Shown: positions 45,837 to 55,280, counted from the first letter of the stretch. The stretch: 64,000 bases of DNA from JAVBQG01 sp031549185 (GCA_031549185.1 JAVBQG010000013.1:1-64000), one strand, 5' to 3'. Notes: generated by a model not told the origin, from the letters alone. Numbers and translations: made by a program.

Positions 45837-46820
45837 GTGACCAGTCCCGACAGAAATATTGCGCTTGAGATGGTGAGGGCAACGGAGGCCGCTGCGATGG
45901 CGGCGAGCCGTTACATGGGGCGCGGGGACAAAAACGGTGTCGATGGCGCGGCAGTAAACGCCATGCGCTTCGTCCTCAACACCGTATTTATGGACGGCGT
46001 GGTTGTCATCGGCGAGGGGGAGAAGGACGACGCGCCGATGCTCTTCAACGGCGAGCGCCTCGGCCGGGGTTGCGACCCCCGAGTGGACATCGCGGTCGAT
46101 CCGATCGACGGCACGCGGCTTACATCGCTGGGGTTGCCTAACGCGGTCAGCGTGGTCGCGTTTGCCGAGCGCGGGACGATGTACGATCCGAAGCATATCT
46201 TCTATATGAATAAAATCGCGACGGGGCCTGCCGCAGCAGGCGTAATCGATATCAACGTGCCCGTCAAGGACAACATCAGGGCGGTGGCGAAAGCACTCGA
46301 CAAGCGTCCCGAGGACGTCACGGTCATCGTGCTCGACCGGCCGCGGCACGAGGGGATCATCAAGGAGATCCGCGAGGAGCGCGCGCGCATCCGCCTGATC
46401 ATGGACGGAGACATCGCGGGCGCGCTCTCTACCTGCAAGGCCGGATCCGGCATCGATCTCATGCTCGGCATCGGCGGTTCGCCCGAGGCCGTCATCTCCG
46501 CCTGTGCCATCAAGTGCGTCGGCGGCAACATGCAGTGCAAGCTCTGGCCGCGCAACGACGAAGAGGCGAACAAATGCCGCGAGGTCGGCATGGAGCTGGA
46601 CGGCGTCCTCTCGCTGAACGACCTGGTCGCCAGCGACAACGTCTATTTCGCCGCGACCGGAGTCACGGACGGCGATTGGCTCTCCGGCGTCAAGTACATG
46701 GGACACACGATCGAGACGTCCTCCCTCGTCATGCGCTCGAAGAGCGGCACCATCCGCTACATCAAGGCGACGCACAGACTCGAAAAGCTCGAGTCGTTCG
46801 GAAGCAACATCGAGTACTAG
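45837..46820 (+). CDS. glpX: Class II fructose-1,6-bisphosphatase
   Basis: A 327-residue gluconeogenic phosphatase. DRNIALEMVRATEAAA at the N-terminus, VIGEGEKDDAPML and VDPIDGTRL (metal-binding Asp) are GlpX signatures; the substrate part has IGGSPEAVISACAIKC. The TRL after DPIDGT replaces the usual TTL. GTG 45837 has AGGAGGT 6 nt upstream. A bidirectional terminator follows. Confidence 0.96.
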   Translation: MTSPDRNIALEMVRATEAAAMAASRYMGRGDKNGVDGAAVNAMRFVLNTVFMDGVVVIGEGEKDDAPMLFNGERLGRGCDPRVDIAVDPIDGTRLTSLGLPNAVSVVAFAERGTMYDPKHIFYMNKIATGPAAAGVIDINVPVKDNIRAVAKALDKRPEDVTVIVLDRPRHEGIIKEIREERARIRLIMDGDIAGALSTCKAGSGIDLMLGIGGSPEAVISACAIKCVGGNMQCKLWPRNDEEANKCREVGMELDGVLSLNDLVASDNVYFAATGVTDGDWLSGVKYMGHTIETSSLVMRSKSGTIRYIKATHRLEKLESFGSNIEY

Positions 46821-46844
46821 GTGAATCGTCCGCAGCGGAAGACG

Positions 46845-46884
46845 AAAAAACGCAGGTCCGTTCTGAACGGATCTGCGTTTTTTT
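46845..46884. terminator. Bidirectional Rho-independent terminator
   Basis: AAAAAACGCAG-TCCGTTC and GAACGGA-CTGCGTTTTTTT pair over about 18 bp with few mismatches. A/T runs on both sides serve glpX (+) and the kinase gene (-), which converge here. Confidence 0.93.
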
Positions 46885-46905
46885 GATACACGTCATACGC
46901 GCCGG

Positions 46906-48213
46906 CTACCCCTTTGCGAATTTCCCCGCCACGCGCTGCACCAGATCGATGATATCGTCGATGCCGCTCATCTTCTCCCTGTCCATGACGAGATAGTACG
47001 CCAAGATCATGGCCAGAACCCTGGCCTGGTTGCGGTCATCGGGGTCCTCGATCGTGTCGAAGTCCGGCAGTTCGGCGAGGCCTCCGACGCGGCTGATGAT
47101 CTGCGATCCCATGAAGCCGCACATCTCGCGGATGAAATTCGCGAAGAGTGACTCCCGATAGGCGTGCGCCTCGCGGAAAAGCTTCCGCGCGTCTCGCCTC
47201 CAGCACTCGGCGAAGACCCTCATGTACTCGGCCGTCATGTCGCGAAGATAGCTCAGTATCTCGTAGCGATATTCGGCGCGGGCGCGCTCGGTCCCCGATT
47301 TGCGATAGAACCACGCGATGTAGGCGTATAGCAGGTTCCCGCCCAGGTATCCCGCGTCCGCGGAGTAGGGGCCCATGTGCGTGTACTCCATGTCGAAGAC
47401 CCGCATCTCGCCCGGCCCGATCATGATGTTCGAGGTGTGCAGGTCTCCGTGTTGCAGGCATTCGCTCTTTTTCATGTAGATGTCCCGCAGCTTGAGCAGC
47501 TCGATGCGAAGCTCCTCTTTCTCCCAGAAATAATCGGAGATGGTTTGGTGAGCGGGGTCGCGAACCAGCTCGGCAAGGACTTCCTCGGTCACGAAGGACT
47601 CCTGGGAGAAGAGGATCGTCTCCATGATCCGCCGCATGTGCGGATTTACGAAACGGCACGCCAGTTCCTTGTGTGTGATCGGGTCGAGATAGAGTTCGGA
47701 CGTGTAGAAGTTGCACATGGCCATATACTCGCCGATCTGTTTCGGGAAGAAGGGAAACGAATGTCCCCTGCAGAGCTCGTAACGCATCACGGCGAGGTGT
47801 CCGCAGTCCTCGCAGACGTAAAGATAATTTTCGGCGTCGGCATGGTAGAGGCAGGGCACGTATTGCGGGACGATCGCGGAGCGAAGTTTGACGATCGCCG
47901 TCTCGGTGACGTTGCGGTCCGCCTCGAGCGGAACCCGGCCGGTGCCGAAGGCCTTGATGTATGGCTTGGCCTGTTTGACGACGACGGATTTGCCGGTCTT
48001 CTCGTTCCATACGCGGTAGATGTGATTGACATAGCCGTCACCGTCCCGCTCGTTGCGCCCATACTCGTAAACCTTCAGAGGCGTATCCGGGGGGAAAAGG
48101 TCGGTGTGCTCGGCAAGATAGGTTTTGACGTTTTCTGAGTTGAGATCCTGATAGGTCATTTGCGTCTGGTCCGCCTCCATCAGTCTCTGCCTTTGATAAT
48201 CCATCTTCGACAT
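46906..48213 (-). CDS. mtnK: S-methyl-5-thioribose kinase-like protein (APH fold)
   Basis: A 435-residue protein kinase-like phosphotransferase. The nucleotide lobe has GDGYVNHIYRVWNEKTGKSV with VVVKQAKPYIK. The catalytic loop is CLQHGDLHTSNIMI and the metal motif VFDMEYTHMGP. These match MtnK, which phosphorylates methylthioribose in methionine salvage; HGDLHTSNI is especially typical. ATG 48213 has GAGGG 6 nt upstream. No mtnA or other salvage gene is adjacent, so the substrate remains probable rather than certain. Confidence 0.82.
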   Translation of the reverse strand: MSKMDYQRQRLMEADQTQMTYQDLNSENVKTYLAEHTDLFPPDTPLKVYEYGRNERDGDGYVNHIYRVWNEKTGKSVVVKQAKPYIKAFGTGRVPLEADRNVTETAIVKLRSAIVPQYVPCLYHADAENYLYVCEDCGHLAVMRYELCRGHSFPFFPKQIGEYMAMCNFYTSELYLDPITHKELACRFVNPHMRRIMETILFSQESFVTEEVLAELVRDPAHQTISDYFWEKEELRIELLKLRDIYMKKSECLQHGDLHTSNIMIGPGEMRVFDMEYTHMGPYSADAGYLGGNLLYAYIAWFYRKSGTERARAEYRYEILSYLRDMTAEYMRVFAECWRRDARKLFREAHAYRESLFANFIREMCGFMGSQIISRVGGLAELPDFDTIEDPDDRNQARVLAMILAYYLVMDREKMSGIDDIIDLVQRVAGKFAKG

Positions 48214-48300
48214 TTTATACCCTCGACTGCGAAGCCGCAAGCGCGTCGAAATTCATTTTCAACAGGGCGAGGCTCCCGCAAGATGAAGGCGACGCGATAT

Positions 48301-48329
48301 TTGACATTGCGAAACCATAGTGGCATTAT
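48301..48329 (+). promoter_or_regulatory. Candidate promoter of the repeat-bearing membrane protein gene
   Basis: TTGACA (48301-48306), 17-nt spacer, CATTAT (48324-48329); a perfect TATAAT at 48330 is too distant for this -35. It lies 43 nt before the TTG start of the next gene and 88 nt from the divergent kinase start. Confidence 0.55.
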
Positions 48330-48371
48330 TATAATGTTTGCCATATTTGATCTGCCGAGGAGTGTAACCGA

Positions 48372-50351
48372 TTGAACGATAAATTCGATTCGAAGAAAGA
48401 ATTGCTGAGGGCCCTGCTTTGGGCGTATTTATGGTTGCCTCTTATGAATGTCGTCGTTCAGACGGCTTATTTTATCATCCTTCTTGGAATATCCGAATCG
48501 CAGGGGAGCATCATCGCTCAGATATACAACCTCACGCTGCCCTCCTCGGGTGTCTTTGTCACGCAGATTTTCAACTGGCAACTGGGCAAGCTCTTTCTGG
48601 CCGACCTTATTTTCCGATATGTTTCGTTTATCATCTACACGTTTCCGGCTCCGATCGTGCGCTTTGCCATACTCAGAAAACCGATAAAAAGAAGTTCGCT
48701 TGCCCTTCTGGGCGCGCTCCTTACCTTCGGCGTGGGGGCGATGACCCACGCGGCGGTATATGCACCGTTGCTTGACCCAAAGGCCGGAGCGTACAATCTC
48801 ATCGTCCAGGTTCCGGAGTACGCGACGATGGTGTTCGCGTTCCTTGCCGGACTTTCTCTCCTGCGTTGTCAGACCTCCTCCTCCAAAGGGCGCTGGATTC
48901 GGGAGGAAGAGCCGCACGCGAGGACGCCGCAGGGTGCGATGCCGCACCGGCAGGCCCCTCCACTTCGCCTGACCCTCGACGACTCTTTTTCCGATATGTC
49001 GACGGGCTCGATGAGCGGCTCATCGAGGGGTTCCATGGGCAGCTCGATGAACGTCGGCGCGGAGGATTCCTCTGGCGTGATCATCAGCGGTTCGGCTCAC
49101 TTCGGAACGAAGGGAGAGGGACAGTTGGGGACGCCGGCGGCCCAGCCAACCGCTCCGGCTGCAACCTTTCAACCGCAGCCGATGCAGTCGCAGGGGGCAT
49201 TTGCACAGGTGCAGCCTGCGCCGCAGACGGCCGTAACTCAGCCAGCCCAGGCTTGGCCCGACTCGTCGCGTGCCGCCGTGTTGGACGCGGAAGCTCCGAA
49301 ACCGGCTCCCACTCCCGCACCGGAGGCGGTAGCACAAGCGCCGGGTGGGCTGGGTGGCGTTGCTGCTTCCTTTCAAGCGCAAACGGCCGATCGAGAATCC
49401 GCCGCTTCGTGGAGCATGGTGAAAGATACCGAAAAATCGCCGTCTCCGACTTATCCGGCAGCGCCTCCTTCGCAGGAGGCGAAGCCACTTCCGGGGGACT
49501 TGGCATCGCTTTTGGTGGGCACGGACTCGGCGAAATCGGAGAAAACACCGGGTGGCACGACCCCTGAGGCGGCTGCCGCTGGCGAGAGGTCGCTGCCGGA
49601 CGACCTGGCCGCGTTATTGAAGGAGATTCAGGTCGCCGAGCCCTCGGAGGAGGGGGTTGATGAAATGTCTGCCGCCGGATCGTCGTTTCAGAGCGAGGGC
49701 GGCCTGCCGGACGATCTGGCTGCGTTGTTGAAGGAGATCCAGGTTACGGAACGGCCGGAGGAGGAGAGCGAGGAGGAAGACGCTTTGCCGATCCCGACCC
49801 TGGAGCAGCTCTTGTCGAATATGAAATCTCAGCCTGAGAATGAACCGGCCGCTTTGGTCGAGGAGAAGCAGGAGCCGGTGGAGCAGGAGACTCAACCGCA
49901 GGAGGAACAGGGGATACAAGTGGTGTCCGAGCCGTTGCCCGCCGGTGACGAAACGCTCGACGCGGAGAAGTGCCTTCTTTGCGGTGAGGGCACTGTGGAT
50001 GCGCAATGCCTGATCTTGACGAACGGCGAGAAGATCCATCAGGGATGTTATGACGAAGCGGTGGGAAGGATGTCCTCGCTGAAATCGGACGAAGAGACGA
50101 AGGCGTTCTTCGAGTCGTCCCCCAACTTGATGAAAGTATTGTTCATGATGAACGCCGGACAGCCGAAAAAAGAGTCGCAGGAACCGCAAGAGAAGCAAGG
50201 CAACGCCCCGCGAGCGAGGAAAGCGGCTGACTCCGACAAGAGCGGAGAATCGACCCCGGGGAAAGGAAAAGCGCAGACGCAGGCCCCGGAGAAGAAGAAG
50301 CGCGCGCCGAGGAAAACGATCAAAAAGGCGAGCGACGAGAGCGACGACTGA
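48372..50351 (+). CDS. Membrane protein with repeated 14-residue motifs and a Cys-rich module, unknown
   Basis: A 659-residue protein from TTG 48372. Residues 12-165 hold about four hydrophobic helices. Residues 180-370 are Pro/Ala/Gln/Ser-rich and likely disordered. LPDDLAALLKEIQV occurs at 408-421 and again at 445-458, with degenerate copies LPGDLASLLVG at 373 and PIPTLEQLLSNM near 472, a period of about 36. A module with Cys534, Cys537, Cys546, His556 and Cys559 (CLLCGE; IHQGCYDE) could bind zinc. A Lys-rich tail ends the protein. No known family is recognised; it may be a membrane scaffold whose short helical motifs recruit a partner. Confidence 0.75.
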   Translation: MNDKFDSKKELLRALLWAYLWLPLMNVVVQTAYFIILLGISESQGSIIAQIYNLTLPSSGVFVTQIFNWQLGKLFLADLIFRYVSFIIYTFPAPIVRFAILRKPIKRSSLALLGALLTFGVGAMTHAAVYAPLLDPKAGAYNLIVQVPEYATMVFAFLAGLSLLRCQTSSSKGRWIREEEPHARTPQGAMPHRQAPPLRLTLDDSFSDMSTGSMSGSSRGSMGSSMNVGAEDSSGVIISGSAHFGTKGEGQLGTPAAQPTAPAATFQPQPMQSQGAFAQVQPAPQTAVTQPAQAWPDSSRAAVLDAEAPKPAPTPAPEAVAQAPGGLGGVAASFQAQTADRESAASWSMVKDTEKSPSPTYPAAPPSQEAKPLPGDLASLLVGTDSAKSEKTPGGTTPEAAAAGERSLPDDLAALLKEIQVAEPSEEGVDEMSAAGSSFQSEGGLPDDLAALLKEIQVTERPEEESEEEDALPIPTLEQLLSNMKSQPENEPAALVEEKQEPVEQETQPQEEQGIQVVSEPLPAGDETLDAEKCLLCGEGTVDAQCLILTNGEKIHQGCYDEAVGRMSSLKSDEETKAFFESSPNLMKVLFMMNAGQPKKESQEPQEKQGNAPRARKAADSDKSGESTPGKGKAQTQAPEKKKRAPRKTIKKASDESDD

Positions 50352-50384
50352 CGCTTTTTGAGCAGTTATAAACGCAGAGACGAC

Positions 50385-50416
50385 AGACGCGGAGCCCCGG
50401 ACCGGGCCCCGCGTCT
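50385..50416. terminator. GC-rich stem-loop between converging genes
   Basis: AGACGCGG-GCCC pairs with GGGC-CCGCGTCT with single mismatches. Only a short T-run (TTTT at 50422) follows on the plus strand. A probable but weak terminator for the preceding gene and lemA. Confidence 0.55.
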
Positions 50417-50431
50417 ATCGCGTTTTGCCGG

Positions 50432-50992
50432 TTAAAGCTCGACCGCGACCGAGGATCTCGATCCGTCGTCGGCACTGAAAAACTGCGCCTTGGAGTAACC
50501 TAGGCCGCGCGCGACGAGCACGGCGGGAAAAACCTGTATCGCGCTGTTGAGCTCGCGGACCGTGCCGTTGTAGTAGCGCCGGGCCATCTGGATGTCGTCC
50601 TCGATCGCGACGAGCTCTTTCTGAAGGTCGAGGAAATGTCCGTCCGCCTTCAGTTCCGGGTATTTCTCGAATACGGCGAGAAACCTCCCGAGCGTATCGC
50701 CCAGCGATTTTTCCGCCGCGATGCGCGCGCTCTGCGAGGCAGCTTCCGACACGGCGCTTCGAGCCTCGGTGATTCCGAGCAAGGTGTTCTGTTCGTGCGC
50801 CGCATAGGCTTTTACCACTTCGACCAGGTTCGGCACGAGGTCGAACCTCCGCTTGAGCTGCACATCCATGCCGCTCCACGCCTCTTCCTTCAGGTTGAAG
50901 AGCCGTGTCAGCCTGTTGTAGAGCACGACAACCCAGACGAGGATCGCGAGCGGAACCGCGAGCAAAACGATCGTTATTACGGTGAGCGGCAT
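50432..50992 (-). CDS. lemA: LemA family protein
   Basis: A 186-residue protein with an N-terminal membrane helix (ITIVLLAVPLAILVWVVVLY) and the LemA helical core (YNRLTRLFNLKEEAWSGMDV; LKRRFDLVPNLVEVVKAYA). The C-terminal ends in FPAVLVARGLGYSKAQFF. LemA proteins have an extracytoplasmic N-terminus and unknown role. GGAGGAG precedes the ATG. It is divergent from the DUF2207 gene, a well known neighbour of lemA. Confidence 0.93.
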   Translation of the reverse strand: MPLTVITIVLLAVPLAILVWVVVLYNRLTRLFNLKEEAWSGMDVQLKRRFDLVPNLVEVVKAYAAHEQNTLLGITEARSAVSEAASQSARIAAEKSLGDTLGRFLAVFEKYPELKADGHFLDLQKELVAIEDDIQMARRYYNGTVRELNSAIQVFPAVLVARGLGYSKAQFFSADDGSRSSVAVEL

Positions 50993-51103
50993 AGTTCTCC
51001 TCCATCTACAAAAGTTGAGGGCAGTATACCATGAGCTGCTTTCGCAATGTTAAAATAATCCCGTTGCGCGAGAAAACAGCTGGTACATGAAGGGTGATCT
51101 GTT

Positions 51104-53146
51104 ATGTTGGAATTTATCCGCACGCTTTCGTGCCTCTTTCTTTTCGTTTTCATCATATCGAGCCCGCATGAGGCGGCGGCGCAGGAGAGGATCCTCTCGA
51201 TGGACGTCGTCGCGACCGTGCGGGCGGACGGGACGGCCCTGTTCAGAGAGACGCTCTGGATACGAGTGGAGAACGTCAAAATCAAGCGGGGCATTGTTCG
51301 TGTCTTTCCGACGAATTACAAGAACACGGAGGGCAAGTGGATCGTGACCGGCTTCAAGCTGCTCTCGGCCTCTATTCACAGGAAGCCGACCGAGGTGAAG
51401 ATCGAGCGCGAGGGGCGCAATCTGGAGATTCGAATCGGCGATCCCGATAAAACGTTGAGCCGGGGTGATCACGTCTTCGAGATCGAGTACGAGACGGCGG
51501 GGTGGATCGCCTTTCGGGACAAGTTCGACGAGCTGTACTGGAACGTCACGGGGAACGACTGGGACTTTCCGATCGACAAGGCGAGCTTTCGCCTCGTTCT
51601 GCCCGACGGAGCCTATGTCTCGAAGCGCGTCGCGTTTACCGGGCGCAGAGGGGCACGCGGGGAGAACTATGCCGTTAAACCGGACGGACGCGTCGTGACG
51701 AAAACCCCCCTCGTGCCGGGCGAGGGTCTCACTGTGGCTTCCGCCTGGCCCAAAGGTTTCGTGACGCCTCCTCCTCCGAGTCTGGAGGAGAGAATCGAGA
51801 GACACAGGGCTCCCTTGACGGCCGCCCTGGTCGTCGTCGTCTTCCTGTATCACTTTCTCGCGTGGTTTTTCAAGGGGAGGGATCCGGCTAAGGGCGTCGT
51901 GATCCCTCTTTTCAGGCCCCCGGGTGGCGTGGAGCCGGGGTTTGCGCGGTACCTCAGAAAGATGCGGTATTCGAAGGAGATTCTTGTGGCGGATATTCTG
52001 CAGCTTGCGGCCATGGGCTTTCTGCGTTTTATCGAAGAGGGGGGCGTTACCCGTATCCTCCCGACCGCGAAGGCCGCCGCAAAAAACGAACTCGCGGCGC
52101 TGCCGGAATCCCTCGCCGGCCTTGCCAGAATTTTGCGGTTGAGCGATGACGACGACATCAAAGTGTCCGGCGCTTTGCGGTTGCTGTTGAACGGTTCTCT
52201 CCGCCTTGCCAGGGCGATGGGCGCTACGGATATCGATGTCAAGGCGACGAAGTCGCCTGTCGACGGTAGCGTAAATGTACGCATGGAGGCAAACCGCCCC
52301 GGATTTTCGAGTGAAGCTTCGCCGGAGAGCGATCGGAACCGAAGAGGCATTGCGGTTACCGATGAGAACGGCCATATCTTCTACGAAGCCGGACGGTGGC
52401 TGGAGGGCCGCTACAAACGCAGGGCGAAAAAATATTTTCTGGCCAACAGAGGATGGAGCATCCTGGGGGCGTTTCTCCTGCTGCCGCTCTTCTGTCTCAC
52501 CTTTCGGCCGATCCCCTCCGAACCCTTTTTGAAGGACATCTTCGGACTGGCTTTCGGCATCGCCCTGATCGTGCTCTTTCTGGTCGGGAGGGCGGTGCAC
52601 ACGCCCCTCATCTTCGCCGTCTTCGGCGCCTTCTTTTTGTTTATCCTCGGCGTCGTCTTCGGCGTCGATACAATCGGAGCGGTCGGGTTTACCGTCGCCC
52701 TTCTGATCGTGTCCTTTTTCTCTCGCATCATGCCGGTCTATACGCAGGAGGGGAGAAAAACCGTCACCGCCATCGAGGGACTCGTGATGTACATGAGGGC
52801 GGCGGAGCGCGACCGCCTCGCGCTTCTCAACCCGCCCGACCGCACGCCGGAGCACTTCGAGGCGCTGTTGCCGTACGCGTTCGCGCTCGGATGTGCCAAG
52901 ACCTGGGCGGACAGCTTCGCGAGCGTGCTGGCAAGTGCCTCGTACAACCCCGCCTGGCAGGAAAACGGCGGCATGTCCTACAGCCCGCGCTTCACGGACA
53001 GCCTTTCGAAGGGCATCAATTCGTCCGTCTCCCATTATCAGAGCAAGCAATCCTCCTCTTCGTCCTCCTCGTACAGCGGCGGCAGCGGTTTCAGCGGAGG
53101 CTCCTCCGGCGGCGGGGGTGGAGGCGGAGGCGGGCGCGGGTGGTGA
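51104..53146 (+). CDS. DUF2207 membrane protein
   Basis: A 680-residue protein. A signal peptide (LSCLFLFVFIISSPHEAAA) precedes an extracytoplasmic beta-rich DUF2207 domain (MDVVATVRADGTALFRETLW; FDELYWNVTGNDWDFPID). Membrane helices lie near 240 and 445-545. The C-terminus is Ser/Gly-rich and ends in a poly-Gly stretch before RGW, typical of the family. The function is unknown; LemA and DUF2207 proteins are frequently adjacent. AAGGG lies before ATG 51104. Confidence 0.88.
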   Translation: MLEFIRTLSCLFLFVFIISSPHEAAAQERILSMDVVATVRADGTALFRETLWIRVENVKIKRGIVRVFPTNYKNTEGKWIVTGFKLLSASIHRKPTEVKIEREGRNLEIRIGDPDKTLSRGDHVFEIEYETAGWIAFRDKFDELYWNVTGNDWDFPIDKASFRLVLPDGAYVSKRVAFTGRRGARGENYAVKPDGRVVTKTPLVPGEGLTVASAWPKGFVTPPPPSLEERIERHRAPLTAALVVVVFLYHFLAWFFKGRDPAKGVVIPLFRPPGGVEPGFARYLRKMRYSKEILVADILQLAAMGFLRFIEEGGVTRILPTAKAAAKNELAALPESLAGLARILRLSDDDDIKVSGALRLLLNGSLRLARAMGATDIDVKATKSPVDGSVNVRMEANRPGFSSEASPESDRNRRGIAVTDENGHIFYEAGRWLEGRYKRRAKKYFLANRGWSILGAFLLLPLFCLTFRPIPSEPFLKDIFGLAFGIALIVLFLVGRAVHTPLIFAVFGAFFLFILGVVFGVDTIGAVGFTVALLIVSFFSRIMPVYTQEGRKTVTAIEGLVMYMRAAERDRLALLNPPDRTPEHFEALLPYAFALGCAKTWADSFASVLASASYNPAWQENGGMSYSPRFTDSLSKGINSSVSHYQSKQSSSSSSSYSGGSGFSGGSSGGGGGGGGGRGW

Positions 53147-53221
53147 GAATGCCCCCCTGTTTTTTGATATCGCCATCAGCTAAAATATGATTTGAAATAT
53201 GAAACGTGAGGAGGGTGTGCA

Positions 53222-53797
53222 ATGAAGAGCATCATCGTCAACGACACGGTCGGCAGTATATTGAAGCGCAGGAGCGTGCGGCGCTATCGACCGGAGCAGT
53301 TTCCGCAGGTGGAGCTGGACACGGTCGTCGAGGCTGGGCTGCACGCCGCAAGCGCGCGGAACACGCAGCCGTGGCACCTCACGGTTTTGCGCGGGGCGGG
53401 CGTCATCGACGGGCTGACGAAAGAGGTCAAGGCGGCGACCGCCCGTATGCCCGAGAATCGCTACAAGGAGTTGGTCGGCAAGGACGCCTACACGGTGAAC
53501 TTTGGTGCGCCGACGTTCATCATCGTCGCCATCGGCCCGGAGTCGGTCGCACCCGAGGCGGACGCCGCGCTCGTGCTCGGCAACATGTTCGTCGCCGCCC
53601 ACTCGCTGGGGATCGGGTCGTGCTGGATCAACCAGCTCAACATGCTGAACGACGAGCCCGCTTTCCGCGCGCACCTGACGAAGCTCGGCGTGCTCGAGGG
53701 CTATCGCGTCCACGGCTGCGCGTGCTTCGGCTACCCGGAGAGCGCGCCTGCGGCCCCGCCCCGCCGGGAGGGAACGGTTAACGTGGTCGAGAAGTAG
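53222..53797 (+). CDS. Nitroreductase family protein
   Basis: A 191-residue flavin enzyme of the NADH-dependent nitroreductase fold. SILKRRSVRRYRPEQ and HAASARNTQPWHLTVL bind FMN; LGIGSCWINQLNML and GCACFGYPE are also typical. The substrate is not known; related proteins reduce nitro compounds or quinones. GAGGAGGGTG precedes ATG 53222. It is a single gene between the DUF2207 gene and the palindrome. Confidence 0.9.
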   Translation: MKSIIVNDTVGSILKRRSVRRYRPEQFPQVELDTVVEAGLHAASARNTQPWHLTVLRGAGVIDGLTKEVKAATARMPENRYKELVGKDAYTVNFGAPTFIIVAIGPESVAPEADAALVLGNMFVAAHSLGIGSCWINQLNMLNDEPAFRAHLTKLGVLEGYRVHGCACFGYPESAPAAPPRREGTVNVVEK

Positions 53798-53806
53798 CGC
53801 GTACGG

Positions 53807-53834
53807 TTGAAAAAAATGGAAAGGCCTTTATAAT
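53807..53834 (+). promoter_or_regulatory. Promoter of the ATPase gene
   Basis: TTGAAA (53807-53812), 16-nt spacer and a perfect TATAAT (53829-53834). The -10 overlaps the left arm of the palindrome below, so a bound protein there would block transcription. Confidence 0.75.
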
Positions 53835-53867
53835 ATACTCGTAAGTATCATACTTACGAGTATATTA
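53831..53867. promoter_or_regulatory. Perfect 18-bp inverted repeat overlapping the -10 (operator)
   Basis: The arms are TAATATACTCGTAAGTAT (53831-53848) and ATACTTACGAGTATATTA (53850-53867), with a single central C at 53849. Every position pairs. The element overlaps the promoter -10 and the expected transcription start and ends 18 nt before the GTG of the ATPase. The size and position fit an operator, though a cruciform or RNA hairpin is possible. Confidence 0.85.
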
Positions 53868-53885
53868 TTTTGAGGATGCGATCGC

Positions 53886-55274
53886 GTGTTCATCGGCAGA
53901 GAGGTCGAACTCGACAAACTGAACAGGCTGTATCGATCGGACGCCTTCGAGTGCTGTGTCGTCTACGGACGGAGGCGTGTCGGCAAAACGACGCTGATTC
54001 AGGAGTTCTGCAGGGACAAGCGCGCGATCTACTTCATCGCCCGCGAGGCGAGCAGCCCACAGAACCTCGCGAGCTTCAGCGCCGATGCGCTCAGGGTCTT
54101 CGACGAAGGGGCCTCCGCCCTCTCCTTCGACAATTGGGACGCGGCGTTCGACTACATCTATAGGAAGAGCGCGAGCGAGCGGTTGATACTGGTGATCGAC
54201 GAATACCCCTATCTTGCGGAGGCGGAGCGGAGCATATCGTCTCTGCTGCAGGCGAAGATCGATACGATGTTCAAGCGCTCCAAACTCTTCCTGATCCTCT
54301 GCGGTTCGTCGATGTCCTTCATGGAGAACCAGGTGCTTGGCTACGAGAGCCCGCTGTACGGCAGGAGGACGGCGCAGTTCAAGATCGAACACTTCGATTT
54401 TTTTGACTCGCTGAAATTCCACAAGGGCTTTTCGCGATACGACAGCGCCGCGATCTACGGCATCACCGGCGGCATCCCCCAGTATCTCCAGCTGATCGGA
54501 GAGAATCGTACGATACGGGAGAACATCGTCGAAAATTTCCTCGACAAGACGTCGTATCTCTACGAAGAACCGTCGAATCTGCTCAAGCAGGAGCTGCGCG
54601 AGCCCGCCGCGTACAACGCCATCATCGGCGCCATCGCGGGCGGCGCGTTGCGGTTGAACGAAATCGCAACTAAGGCGGGGTTAGAGAGCAGCAAGTGCGG
54701 GAAGTACTTGATTTCCCTCATCTCCCTCGGGCTCGTGAAAAAAGAAAAGCCAGTCGGGGAGAGAGAGGGCAAGCGGAGCATCTATCAGCTCGACGACAAC
54801 ATGTTCAAGTTCTGGTACCGCTTCATACCGAATAACATGAGCAACATCGAGAGCGGTCTCGCCGAGTACGTCTACGATCGCTTCATCGAGCCGTATCTTC
54901 CGGCCTACATGGGGGGAATCTTCGAGCAGATCTGCCTGCAGTATATGAAGCGGGTGAACGCGAAGTTCGAGCTGCCGTTCGTCTTTCGCGATGTCGGCCG
55001 CTGGTGGGGCAACAATCCGCTCAAAAAACGGCAGGAGGAGATCGATATGCTGGCCACGGCAGACGACGCCGCCATATTCTGCGAATGCAAATGGCGGGAT
55101 GAGCCCGTTTCGATCGGCGTGGTCGAAGCGTTGCGCGAAAAGAGCGAGCTCTTCTCCTTCAAAGAGAAGTATTATTATCTGTTTTCGAAGACGGGTTTTG
55201 ACGAGGCGGCGCGCAAAATCGCCAGGCGCGACGAATTCGTGCGCCTGGTCGATTTCGCTGACATGACGGCATGA
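53886..55274 (+). CDS. AAA ATPase with C-terminal DUF234/PD-(D/E)XK-like domain
   Basis: A 462-residue protein of the archaeal-type ATPase family. GRRRVGKTT (residues 28-36) is Walker A and LILVIDEYPYL is Walker B. A helix-turn-helix-like region (LRLNEIATKAGLESSKCGKYL) follows. The C-terminal domain has E385-I-D387 and E400-C-K402 (EIDML and ECKW), the spacing of a PD-(D/E)XK nuclease, a DUF234 feature. Such proteins are widespread in anaerobes and archaea, often in several copies, and their role is unproven. GTG 53886 has GAGGA upstream. A palindrome controls it and a palindromic repeat follows it, which suggests a mobile or self-contained unit. Confidence 0.85.
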   Translation: MFIGREVELDKLNRLYRSDAFECCVVYGRRRVGKTTLIQEFCRDKRAIYFIAREASSPQNLASFSADALRVFDEGASALSFDNWDAAFDYIYRKSASERLILVIDEYPYLAEAERSISSLLQAKIDTMFKRSKLFLILCGSSMSFMENQVLGYESPLYGRRTAQFKIEHFDFFDSLKFHKGFSRYDSAAIYGITGGIPQYLQLIGENRTIRENIVENFLDKTSYLYEEPSNLLKQELREPAAYNAIIGAIAGGALRLNEIATKAGLESSKCGKYLISLISLGLVKKEKPVGEREGKRSIYQLDDNMFKFWYRFIPNNMSNIESGLAEYVYDRFIEPYLPAYMGGIFEQICLQYMKRVNAKFELPFVFRDVGRWWGNNPLKKRQEEIDMLATADDAAIFCECKWRDEPVSIGVVEALREKSELFSFKEKYYYLFSKTGFDEAARKIARRDEFVRLVDFADMTA

Positions 55275-55280
55275 CACTAA

